A stretch of DNA of 64,000 nucleotides from positions 26,001 through 90,000 of the forward strand of contig QZCP01000078.1 of the NCBI GenBank assembly GCA_003956705.1. Reading direction: 5' to 3'. How positions within the stretch are numbered: position 1 is the stretch's first letter; each line of letters opens with the position of its first letter. Position numbers and translations under genes: made by a program. The stretch comes from Brevipalpus yothersi (Eukaryota > Arthropoda > Arachnida > Trombidiformes > Tenuipalpidae). This document shows positions 34,173 through 44,194 of this stretch, piece by piece. The notes under the pieces are model-generated. The model did not search any database and had not been told where the DNA came from. It saw nothing but the letters and a program-made list of their open reading frames with translations.

Positions 34173-35392
34173 ACCTGTCATCATACTCTCTTGAATACAG
34201 TGATCAGTCGTCTAGGAAAAGTTTCGATATCAAATCAATTGCATCTTGTATATCTTCATCTTACGAGCTCTCAAGTTTGAACACATTGAATCTTTTTCAT
34301 CTCTTACCTCTTTCTCTTGATTCTCTTGATGTAGAGGAGAAAAATAGGAAGAAATAAATGAGAAAATAAGTAAAAGTCGGAGAGTTTCGAGTATCAAAAA
34401 GGAACTCATTCTTCTAGTGGCATAATCTGGTGGAATTTAGATCTTTCAATTGATTATAATTTGAAACGAATATGGTACAGATTTTACGATGATTGGTGGA
34501 AAATTGCTGAAATCTTAAAATTATAACTTAAGCTCGGTCAACAAACTTCCTGATTAGTCGTCATTTGTCAGGTTGAAATAAACTGAATCATATTTCAATA
34601 CCAGTAAATAAGATGCAATTTTTGAGTGATTATCATCGATTTTAGTTGTTTATTTAAATAGACGAGTAAATAGGTAAAACCCGAGGAGTTTGGGGAACCA
34701 AAATGGAACTCATTTTTCAAGGGTCATAATAGAATTTGAAACTTTCAATTGATCATAATTTGAAAACAATATAGAAGAGAATGAAAAAAATTATAGATTG
34801 CATGATAGTTTTTGGAGGTTGTTCGTTTTCTTCACGAATTTCGATGAATAATTTCAAAATATTGAGATAACAAATCAAATTTGGCCCGCAAGCTCTCTAG
34901 TGGGTCTTCAGTGGTCAAAATGAAATAAACAGAATATTTCAACACCAGCTGTTAAGATGTGATTTTCGAGTGATTATCAATTTTAGTCATCTGTTTCCTC
35001 AAATTAGTTACTGGAAATATTACAGGTGGGTAATATTGAGCAAAGATAGGAGAAAGCGTTACAGCTTCTAGGAAACCGTTTCTGGAAAGAGGAAAATGAT
35101 GGTCAGTATGAGAGTTAAGTCTGATTTATAACCCCTAAAAAATGTGAGTAAAAGCGGAAATGAACAAAAAGATCTGCACCAACTGTAACATTTCACTCTT
35201 TTCAAACCATTTCCGATACATTATAGCTTTTCGATTTGAATCTTTACATATTGCATCTGTTTGAATTGTAAAAATGTCCACCAAAAAATCTGTACCTGTA
35301 TCATTCAAGAGAGTGATAGTTCAGCACCATCTTGATGATAGTCTGAATCGCAAAACTTTGAGCATCATGTTCGACACTAAGAATTTACTCAC
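34173..35392. other. intergenic with internal AT-rich repeats
   Basis: Two stretches, about 34380-34640 and 34690-34990, resemble each other (AACTCATT near 34400 and 34710, and CAATTGAT(T/C)ATAATTTGAAA in both), so a local duplication is likely. About 35330-35385 resembles about 39869-39915 and marks an edge of the large tandem duplication. No gene is seen. Confidence 0.5.
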
Positions 35393-35471
35393 CACATTGT
35401 TTATCCGATGTTTCAGGACTCACAATGGTTCCAAATGTGATGCATAAAATTAGAATTTGAAGTGTTAATAT
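35393..35471 (-). pseudogene. orphan signal-peptide exon with lost ATG
   Basis: Matches exon 1 of SP9 (LQILILCITFGTIVSPE) with a good GTGAGT donor, but the start codon reads ATA. No exons 2-5 follow downstream; the next sequence is noncoding. This is what remains of the gene that paired with SP8 before the tandem duplication. Confidence 0.88.
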
Positions 35472-36295
35472 TTTTAGACGTTGTTCAGGGCCCACAGATC
35501 AGAATTATTTGATCCTGTGAAGAGTATATGGAGAAGAAGATAGTCGAGCTGTTCAATAAGCTTGATCATAACAGAGTGTGGATTACTTTGCCTCAGGGTC
35601 TTCGAAAGTAGCCACAAGACACTCAGAAATCAAGTTATCACACGATACAAATCAGTTAGTATAAATTTCTGCAGTTCACATAATTCGAATGATGAGACAC
35701 GGGTTGAACAATGTATATTTAAATCGCTCATGTACCTGATGAGGCAGCGAATTGATCGAATCGTTAATAAAGTTTAAGGCATTCTGAATGATATCTGAAA
35801 TTCGAATAGCTCAAATCATTTCATTACATCATATTCCTCACGTTCAGAAGAACAGAAGTTTCCGATTATGCTAGTGTCTAACCTCTATCTTTGGAACACT
35901 TGAAAATGATCTCAAGAGTTGAATAGTGGTTAATTCATCACTAATCAGAGGTAGACTGAAGACAAACTCATATACATGTGTGCTGCATGTAATTAGATGT
36001 AATTAGATGTACATCGCACTCTGAAAACTCATTCAAAATTTTTCACCACCTCTGAAACTTGGGAAACACTCTGACTCGATCTCCTAAAGCATGAAATTAG
36101 CTAGAATTTCAATCTTAAATGATTTTCCCAAATCGAAATTGTGTCGAACTATTAATTGCAATGTCTTCTATTGTTGATATTATATCAAAAGATTGACCAC
36201 AAAGAATTGAGCTTTTCATCAACAGTTTGATGATTACATTATGAATTCTGAATCAATTGTTTTTCATAGAGAAATCAAGAACAATTTATAAACGC
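35472..36295. repeat. duplicated flank, copy of 42055-42440
   Basis: About 35472-35850 is a close copy of the SP9 upstream region 42055-42440, at an offset of about 6,583 bases. The TGACGTT element of SP9 is degraded here (ATTACTTT in place of ATGACGTT). Confidence 0.85.
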
Positions 36296-37489
36296 TCAAA
36301 AATTTCGACAAAAATCTTTTGGAGCATCCTTTTTTCCCATTGATTTACGAATACTCTTCAGTTTGGTATATATTCCTGGGAAGCCTGAATGATTGGGACA
36401 GTCTGGTCCTCGACTCACTACACCTGCCAGATACCTGGAGAAAAGTTTGAGGAGAGTTCAGATTTCGCCAATGTGATCATCCTTCATGATGATAGTTACC
36501 GAAAATGGAGAATCATGGTACTTACCATCGATTATCGAGAGCATTTTTGTACATCAATGGGCCACCACTGTCACCAGCACATGCATCAGCATGCGTCTTG
36601 AAATTGTAGGCACAAATTTCACGAGATGCATCAACAGACTCGGAAAAACTTTCACCTTGTTTGTGATGCATATCGGCACATTTATCCTCTGTAGATCAAA
36701 ATATGATTGGTAACACGATGTACTACAATTTGGTATGTTACTACAGTCACTCACTTGAAATGAAGTCAACTTGAGCTTCCATTGGAACGGTTGATGTCAT
36801 TGGCATCATTTTATCAGGATCCTCTTCATCGGGTACCAAGTGGGATATACCCCAACCAACAACGGTTAGTTTTTTGTTCATCAAATTAGAATCAGAATCA
36901 AATTCTGGAATACAGACTGGTGAAATTGTCCTACTGAATTTGACTGGTTTTTTCAATACAAGGAGAGCGATATCATAGCCATTATATTCTGGATATCTAT
37001 GATCCACATAGTAGTGTGATATTTCGGCACCCTTGATGAACACATCAGCATCTTCAACAGATTGGATTCCCAAATAGGCCCGCAAATTCTCTGCTGGTAC
37101 CTTATGTTGAGTTCGGTTGAAAACACAGTGTGCTGCAGTCAAAATTCGACGAGAATCAATAAGACTTCCACCACAGATCGAGGTGCCACCGTTTTTGTCC
37201 ATCCTATCAAAATAATTCACTTGTTGCAATCAAATTAAGAACTTTCAGTTGTCAAACTTACTCCAAATAAGTTAACCATGGATATTTACGATAGCTAGCC
37301 TTTTTTCCGTAGAATACTCTAGATTGTGTGTTTTCGAGTCCACAGGCTGAAACATGAAGAAAAACATCGAATTATTTTCATAGATATTTTCACTGAACTT
37401 TATCACTTACCACATTGTCCTTCGGATGGATTTGGACTCACAATGAAGCTAAATGTGATGCAAAAAATTAGAACTTGAAGTGCAAGCAT
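36296..37489 (-). CDS. secreted S1 serine protease SP8
   Basis: Exons: about 37412-37489 (MLALQVLIFCITFSFIVS), about 37262-37346 (CGLENTQSRVFYGKKA), about 36757-37203, about 36525-36690 and 36296-36435. The triad is intact (TAAHC, NGYDIALL, GDSGGP), with Asp189 (HADACAGDS) and Arg215 (VVSRGPDC). Its C-terminal helix has GKKD where other members have an acidic EKxD. It is the counterpart of SP10 in the tandem duplication. Confidence 0.93.
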
Positions 37490-37557
37490 TTTTACAACCA
37501 ATGCAAAATGTCCACGGGTCAGAAATATATTTGATGTTACGATCAAGAAAGAGATTT

Positions 37558-37601
37558 TCGAGCTGTTCAAAGCTCGATCAGATCAGACTGTGGTTGACGT
37601 T
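37558..37601 (-). promoter_or_regulatory. SP8 promoter cassette
   Basis: TGACGT at 37595-37600, about 106 bases before the ATG, CAGACTGTGG beside it, and the perfect inverted repeat TCGAGCTGTTCAAAGCTCGA at 37558-37577. Confidence 0.6.
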
Positions 37602-38471
37602 GACTAATTAAATTGCTTCAAGAGCTTAGACTAGACATCCAGGTATCAAAAAAATCACACGAGACAGAGCAGTGAATCTTCAACTGCAAAATTTCCATGA
37701 AGTGTGATCAGACGCATTCAACCAACGTCTTAAGGCTAGTTGAAAATTAGTTGAAGATGCTCATGAAAGTTTCATCTCAGATCGAGGAGATCACACTGAT
37801 CACCTCATGGCTGAAAATTTTTTGCCTAATTTTATCTATTTTGTTTTTCATTGAACTGATTTATTTTGACTATATAATATATATATATATATAATAGCTA
37901 ATATGTATGATAATAAGTGAAGCGTTAGATTATACGAGTCAAGGCATTGGATAAGCTCCATTTCTGAATAGGTAGGGAGTGGAAATTCTCTTTTAGATCG
38001 AAAACCAAAAAGAAATGTGTTCTTCTTCCTCTATGGAATTAATGATTTCCAACGAAATAGGAAGAAAATTTCGTCAATTTTAAGAGAAGAGAAGTAAATT
38101 GATCACTCAAATCTTCAACAAATGCTTGTGTAATCGGAAAAGAATCACAATTCATCGATATAACAAGAATGAAATTGAAAAACATATAAATCTGCTTCCT
38201 GTTCAATCTTTGCGATTAAATTAAAATATTTATGATCGATATTATCTATTGAATAGGTAAAAAATTGTTACCAATGAGCATGATATTGTATTTTGTGTGT
38301 GATGAATCGTGAAAGAAGAAATTAAACAAAATATCTTCTTTTCTGATAATAAAAATCAAATCAGAGAAAATGCTCTCAATATTGAGAGATGAAGGAAGTA
38401 AATATTCATCATCATTTTATCTTAGGAGAAAGCTGATTCAGCTTTAATTATTCAAATCTTTTCCTTAATTA
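37602..38471. repeat. duplicated flank, copy of 44195-44985
   Basis: Similar over most of its length to 44195-44985, at an offset of about 6,500-6,590 bases. A TA repeat lies at about 37875-37895. Similarity stops at 38471, where a 1.34 kb insertion begins. Confidence 0.85.
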
Positions 38472-39553
38472 CAAGCGAGCAAGCAGAGTGAACGTATTTG
38501 CTTGATATAAGTTGAGATGGATTGTGGGCGAGAGAGAGAAAGAGATTCTGCTTGGAATATTATAGGTTATTATCATCCAACCCTTCAGCAATGAAGATTC
38601 TTTCAATAAAAGCAAAATTTTCAGTAGAGCACGCATTTGTCCATAAGGTAGATTTATGGGCTAAGATTTGGAATTGATAGTGTGTAGTCAAACACGGTGA
38701 TCGGTGATTCCAATGGAAAGATGTCCTAAAGAGATCGGCTAGAGGCAGTGCTCACTTCGCTCGCTATGCTCGCTATGCTAGCTTCCTAGATATGCAAAGA
38801 GATATAAATCCTCAGATAGACAAATCAGGAAATTCTGTCTCTCGTTCATTATCTTGTCTGAACGTAAATGATATTGAATGACCCAAATGGATATGAAGCA
38901 CTGGTGAGATATCATTTAGAGAGGCAGCAAAATTTTCATAATGAATAGACTGTGCAACATATTTTTGGAATAGTGTTTCAGATAAAAAGAGGATGCTAGA
39001 GGCAGTGCTCACTTCGCTCTCTACGCTCGCTCGATCGCTTGGTGTTTGGCTTGATATCTTAGATAACTTTCTTAGAAATTGGGAAACCAAGAAACTTAGT
39101 AAAATCTTTCTCTCCCTCTCTCTCAAAGGCGATTCATTTGAAAATTCCAAGCAGAATCTCTTTCTCTCTCTCGCCCACAATCCATCTCAACTTATATCAA
39201 GCAAATACGTTCACTCTGCTTGCTCGCTTGTTGTTGATCCTTATGAGATATAAACATTCGAAAATTTCCTTAAAACCTATTGGATGTCAATACTCTCTCT
39301 CTCTTTCTTTCTCTCTTTGGTGAAATTGTTTATCAACAAACCAAAAGAGCCTAACAAAGCTCTTAAGCTCCGCCTTTTTAACTGAATTTTTTTATATTAA
39401 TACTAGAGGCAGTGCTCACTTCGCTCGCTACGCTCGCTCGTTCGCTTGGTGTTTGGCTTTATTACTCTGATAACTTTCTTAGGAAAACTAAGAATAAAAT
39501 CTTTCTCTCCTTCTCTCTTTCTCATCAACATCCATTTGAAATTCCAAACAGAA

Positions 39554-39589
<36 letters not shown>

Positions 39590-39813
39590 ACCCTCAATCC
39601 ATCTCAAGTTATATCAAGCAAATACGTTCACTTCGCACGCTCGCTCTTTCGCTTGAACTAAACGTTCGAAAATTTGCTAAGAAACTATTTGAGAATCGAG
39701 ACTCTCTCTTCCTTTCTTTCTTTCTATGGTCAAATTGTTTACAAACAAACCAAAAGAGCCTAACAATGCTCTTAAGCTCCGCCTTTTTAACTGAATTTTT
39801 TTATATTAATATA
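38472..39813. mobile_element. 1.34 kb insertion made of repeat copies
   Basis: Present here but absent from the duplicate site near 44985, so the edges are defined by comparison. Flanks read TTAATTA on the left and TTAATATA on the right, a possible short target duplication. Inside are two tandem copies of about 407 bases (38997-39403 and 39404-39813). Both start CTAGAGGCAGTGCTCACTTC, run into CGCTCG-rich DNA and CT repeats, and end GCTCCGCCTTTTTAACTG. A third truncated head lies at 38739-38790. An inverted piece at 38472-38560 matches 39146-39232. No transposase frame is seen. It is a non-autonomous element or a composite of several. Confidence 0.8.
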
Positions 39814-40076
39814 TGATTTCATCTCAACATGACTACATGTAACGGTAGAAAGTGATCCATACACTGACTTCATCTTGATGATGGTCTGAATCACAAAACT
39901 TTGAGTATCATCTTCAATTTGAGTGTCAATACCATCAAGACCATCATATTTCTGTTCAAAAAGTTTCAAAGTTCCGAAAAACAGCCCAGAGGGCATAGTC
40001 CAAAAAACAGCAAGAACAATTAAAAGAGTAAGTGGATGAAAATTGTCTGCGAAATTTGGATCATGCTGCCTTGATC
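39787..40076 (-). CDS. possible last exon of a membrane protein gene
   Basis: An acceptor-like CCTTAG at the upper edge opens a frame with one hydrophobic segment (LTLLIVLAVFWTMPSG) followed by an acidic stretch and SVYGSLSTVTCSHVEMK. In the duplicate at 44985 the same end (SVYGSLFTVTCSHVEMK) is followed at once by a stop. Here the 1.34 kb insertion removed that stop, so the frame runs nine codons into the element (SYINIKKFS). I cannot name the family and do not see the upstream exons with certainty. Confidence 0.35.
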
Positions 40077-40214
40077 TAAGGAAAATATGAGATTAAATTA
40101 GCTCTTCCTACTGTTCATAACTGTCTCAAAGGTCTAAATCACACAGTGAAATGAGTATCACTGTTACCAGAACGGAAAAATTGTCCACAAGTCATTGAGC
40201 TTCGGTACAAATAT

Positions 40215-40372
40215 GCTGTAATCTTTTTCGAGTTTAAAAATCATGGCAAAAATCTTTCGGGACATTCAAAATCTCAATGGCAGCTCAAAGACACGCTTTT
40301 AACCTAGAGCTCGATTTGTCTACAGATAACGTTGATCAATCAGAGCGCTCAACACACCAATCTCATGTCAAT
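40215..40372 (-). pseudogene. collapsed SP6-like protease relic
   Basis: About 40235-40305 matches the 3' end of the SP6 last exon in a broken frame. It is followed directly by about 40310-40370, which matches the SP6 promoter around the TGACGTT element (here TAACGTT). Everything between the last exon and the promoter is deleted. Confidence 0.75.
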
Positions 40373-40861
40373 CGTGTATCAAAATTGAGTAAAAATTCAT
40401 CGAACTCGATGAATTCGATGAAAATCTTTTTCTGATCGGTTCTAGTTCTGCGGTTTGGAGAAAGCCTACAGAATTTGTACGCAGAGTTTATGTTTTCTGG
40501 TCTTTGAAGAATTGCTAGTAATGTATTCGATATTCGATATTTAATAGCATCCATGTTATCAACTTGCTAAGCAAGGAGAGCAGCATGAATGACTGTCGAG
40601 GAGAAAAAAGTCAACTGTGAACTGATCACAGTGGCTGTTCATCGGTTAAATGGCTTAAATTTGTCAGAAAAACATCAACTGTTGGTCATTCAATGTGCAG
40701 TTACTCTTGTGGGAATCAAGAAAATCCGAAAAATCCTCCAAATCAGTAAAGAGAAGAACTCTGAGGAAATAGGAAGTTTTATTGACTCTCCGAAAGTTTT
40801 ATAATGGATACAAGATCAATTAAACTTGTCAGAGCAAAAATTTGATCAGCCATGGAACAGT
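40373..40861. repeat. SP9 downstream flank, copy of 42640-42912
   Basis: About 40595-40861 is a close copy of about 42660-42912, the DNA downstream of SP10. It has an open plus frame (40589-40804), but the copy at 42639 is frame-shifted, so I treat it as noncoding duplicated DNA. Confidence 0.7.
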
Positions 40862-42054
40862 TCAAAAGTTTTGGCAAAAATCTTTTGGAGTATCCGTTTT
40901 CTCGATTGATTTACGAAAACTCTTTACTTTGGTATAAATACCAGGGAAACCATCATCATTGGGACAGGCTGGTCCTCTACTGACAACACCAGCCAGATAC
41001 CTGTGAGAGAAGATAAAATTAACCAGTAAGATTATCTTTCATTGTTTATAACCAGAGAACTAGGATAGTCACCATCGATTATCATCTGAATTCTTGTACA
41101 TCAATGGGCCACCACTGTCACCAGTACAGGTATCAGCATGGGTCTGGAAATTGTAGGCACAAATCTCACGGGAAGCATCAACAGATTCCGAAAAACTTTC
41201 ATTCTGTTTACGGTGAATATCGGCACAATCTTTCTCTGGCAATGGAAATCGAATTTTATCCAACTAAGATTGATAGCATAGGTGATATCACTCACTAGAA
41301 ATGTATTCAACTTCGGCTTCCATTGGAACTTTCGATGGCATTGCGATCATCTCTCCAGGGTGCTTTGGATCAGGCTCCAAATGAGAATCTCCCCAACCAA
41401 CGACTGTGAACTTTCTGTTATTCAGGTTAGATTCAAATGCTGGAATACAGATCGGTGAAATTGTCTTGGTAAATTTAACTGGCTCCTTGAGAACGATGAG
41501 AGCGATATCATAGCCATTATGCTCTGGATATCTAGAATCTACTTCATAATGAGACACTTTCGCTGGCTGAATAGTTTTACCAGCTTCTTCTATAGATTGG
41601 AGACCTAGATAGGGACGAATATTTCTCAATGGAAGTTTTTTATCTTTATCGTCGAAAACACAATGAGCTGCGGTAAGTATTCGACGAGAGTCAATGAGAC
41701 TTCCACCACAAATGGAAGTGTCACCAAGCCTACCGGATCTGAGGAGATATATTCGTGTTCAATAGTCATATTGTCATGTCAATGGCTAATGGGTGAAAGA
41801 AATTTTTCCAAAAACTCACACGATATATACTAGCCATGGATATTTACGATAGCTGGCCGGCTTTCCATTAAACACCCTTGACTGTGTGTTCTCCAAGCCA
41901 CAAGCTTGGGGAGAAGAAGAGCTAAAATATTTTGCATATTCTCATCATTATCGAGAACACTAAGAATTTACTCACCACATTGTCCATCAGATGATTTAGG
42001 ACTCACAATGGCTCCAAATGTGATGCATAAAATTAGAATTTGCACTGTTAGCAT
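40862..42054 (-). CDS. secreted S1 serine protease SP9
   Basis: Exons: about 41977-42054 (MLTVQILILCITFGAIVS), about 41822-41906 (SRVFNGKPAS), about 41296-41749, about 41072-41236 and 40862-41000. The triad is intact (TAAHC, NGYDIALI, GDSGGP). The pocket reads HADTCTGDS, with Asp189 but Thr at 190 and 192 where other members have Ala/Ala or Ala/Ser. Position 215 is Arg (VVSRGPAC). The mature N-terminus would be VFNG, with Asn in place of Tyr. It is a close paralogue of SP10. Confidence 0.92.
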
Positions 42055-42125
42055 TTTTAGGCGTTGTTCAATGCCCACAGATCAGAAATATTTGATCCTG
42101 TGAAGAGTATATGGAGAAGAAGATA

Positions 42126-42177
42126 GTTGAGCTGTTCAACTCAATAAGCTCGATCAAAACAGACTTTGGATGACGTT
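42126..42177 (-). promoter_or_regulatory. SP9 promoter cassette
   Basis: TGACGTT at 42171-42177, about 117 bases before the ATG, with CAGACTTTGGA beside it and inverted-repeat arms TTGAGCT and AGCTCGA (42126-42153) around a longer loop than in SP8. Confidence 0.5.
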
Positions 42178-42912
42178 GGCTAATTAAGGGTCTTCGAAAG
42201 TAGCGACAAGACACTCAGAAATCAAGTTATCACACGATACAAATCAGTTAGTATAAATTTCTGCAGTTCACATGATTCGAATGATGAGACACGGGTTGAA
42301 CAATGTATCTTTAAATCGCTCATGTACCTGATGAGGCAGCGAATTGATCGAATCATTAATAAAGTTTAGGGCATTCTGAATGATATCTGAAATTCGAATG
42401 GCTCAGATCATTTTATTACATCATATTTCTTCCTTTTCAGAAGAATTGCTGGTAATGTATTCGATATTTGATAATCAATATTTTCTATGTGATTAATTTG
42501 TTGAGAAAAGAGAGCATGAAAATTTGTACGGAAGAAAAAGGTCAATCTGACCTGACAATCTCCCACAAATTAGTTTGAGAGTGATTGGGCCATCAGGTAA
42601 CGTACATTTGATGTATCCGATTTCTTTAGATTAAGTGCATGCGTAATTCTTTTCTTATCGGGTGGAAGATTAATCGTGAACTGATCACAGTGACTGTTCA
42701 TCACTTAAGTGGCTTAAACTTTGTCAGAAAATCATCTACTGTTGGTCAATGTGCAGTTACTCTTGTGGGATTCAAGGAAATCCAAAAAATCATTCCCAAT
42801 CAGTTAAGAGAAGAATTCTGAGGAAATAGGAAGTTTTATTGACTCTCCGAAAGTTTTACAGTGGATACATTTAAACTTGTCAGAGCAAGAATTCGATCAA
42901 TCATTGAACAGT
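42178..42912. repeat. SP9 upstream and SP10 downstream duplicated DNA
   Basis: About 42178-42440 matches 35590-35850, and about 42660-42912 matches 40595-40861. No gene is seen. Confidence 0.7.
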
Positions 42913-44083
42913 TCAATAGATTTGGCAAAAATCTTTTGGAGTATCCATCTTTTCGATTGATTTACGAATACTCTTCAGTTTTGTATAAATACCAGGGAAA
43001 CCACTATCATTTGGACAGTCTGGTCCTCGACTGACAACACCAGCCAGATACCTGTGAGAGAAGATAAAATTAGCTAGTAAGATTATCTTCCACTGCTTAT
43101 AACCAGAGAACTATGATACTTACCATCGATTATCGAGAGCATTCTTGTACATCAGTGGGCCACCACTGTCACCAGAACATGCATCAGCATGTGTCTGGAA
43201 ATTGTAGGCACAAATTTCACGAGAAGCATCAACAGATTTGGAAAAACTTTCACCTTTCTCATGGTGAATATGGGCACAATCTCTCTCTGGAAATGGAAAT
43301 TGAATTTTATCCGATTCAGATAGCGTGAGGGAAATTACTCACTGGAAATGTATTCAACTTCGGCTTCCATTGGAACGGTTGGTGTCATAGCGATCATCTT
43401 TTCAGGGTTCTTTGGATCAGGCTCCAAATGAGAATCTCCCCAACCGACGACTGTGAACTTTCGGTTCTTCAGGTCAGATTCAAATGCTGGAATACAGATC
43501 GGTGAAATTGTCTTGGTAAATTTCACTGGCTCCTTGAGAACGATGAGAGCGATATCATAGCCATTATACTCTGGATATCTAGAATCTACTTGATAATAAG
43601 AAACTTTCGCTGCCTTAATAGTTCGACCAGCTTCATCAATAGATTGGAGACCTAGATAGGGATGGATATCTTTCGTCGGAATTTCTCGATCGTCATCGTC
43701 AAGAACACAATGGGCTGCGGTAAGAATTCGACGAGAGTCAATGAGACTTCCCCCACAAATGGAAGTGCCATTGCTTTTGGTTCTGAAGAGATATATTCAC
43801 GTTTAATTGTCAATCGCTGATTGTTGAAAAAATTTGATCGAAAACTCACTCTATATACACTAGCCATGGATATTTTCGATAACTGGCCATCTTTCCATAA
43901 AACACTCTTGACTGTGTGTTCTCCAAACCACAAGCTTGGGGAGTTGAAAATTAAAGTATTTTGCCTATTTTCATCATTATCGATAACACTAGTAATTTAC
44001 CTACCACATTGTCCATCCGATGTTTTGGGACTCACAATGGCTCCAAATGTGATACAGAAAATTAGAACTTGAAGTGCAAGCAT
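42913..44083 (-). CDS. secreted S1 serine protease SP10
   Basis: Exons: about 44006-44083 (MLALQVLIFCITFGAIVS), about 43850-43935 (RVFYGKMAS), about 43342-43793, about 43122-43288 and 42913-43053. The triad is intact (TAAHC, NGYDIALI, GDSGGP), with Asp189 (HADACSGDS) and Arg215 (VVSRGPDC). Exon 1 and the upstream region resemble SP8, while exon 3 is closest to SP9 (DSHLEPDPK in both), so the gene may be a mosaic produced by exchange. It is the last array member before single-copy genes resume. Confidence 0.92.
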
Positions 44084-44154
44084 TTGTATTTGTGTTAATA
44101 CAAAATGTGTACAGATCAGAAATATACTTGATCTTACAACCAAGAAAGATATTT

Positions 44155-44194
44155 TCGAGCTGTTCAAAAGCTCGATCAGACTGTGCTCGACGTT
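44155..44194 (-). promoter_or_regulatory. SP10 promoter cassette
   Basis: TCGACGTT at 44187-44194, a one-base variant of the TGACGTT core, about 105 bases before the ATG. CAGACTGTG lies beside it, and inverted-repeat arms TCGAGC and GCTCGA flank a short loop (44155-44175). Confidence 0.55.

Noticed and set aside
37874..37896. TA repeat as a possible promoter
   Set aside because: Simple repeat in duplicated noncoding DNA, with no gene start nearby.
40589..40804. 71-codon plus-strand frame downstream of SP9
   Set aside because: The paralogous copy at 42639-42821 is frame-shifted, so coding constraint is unlikely.
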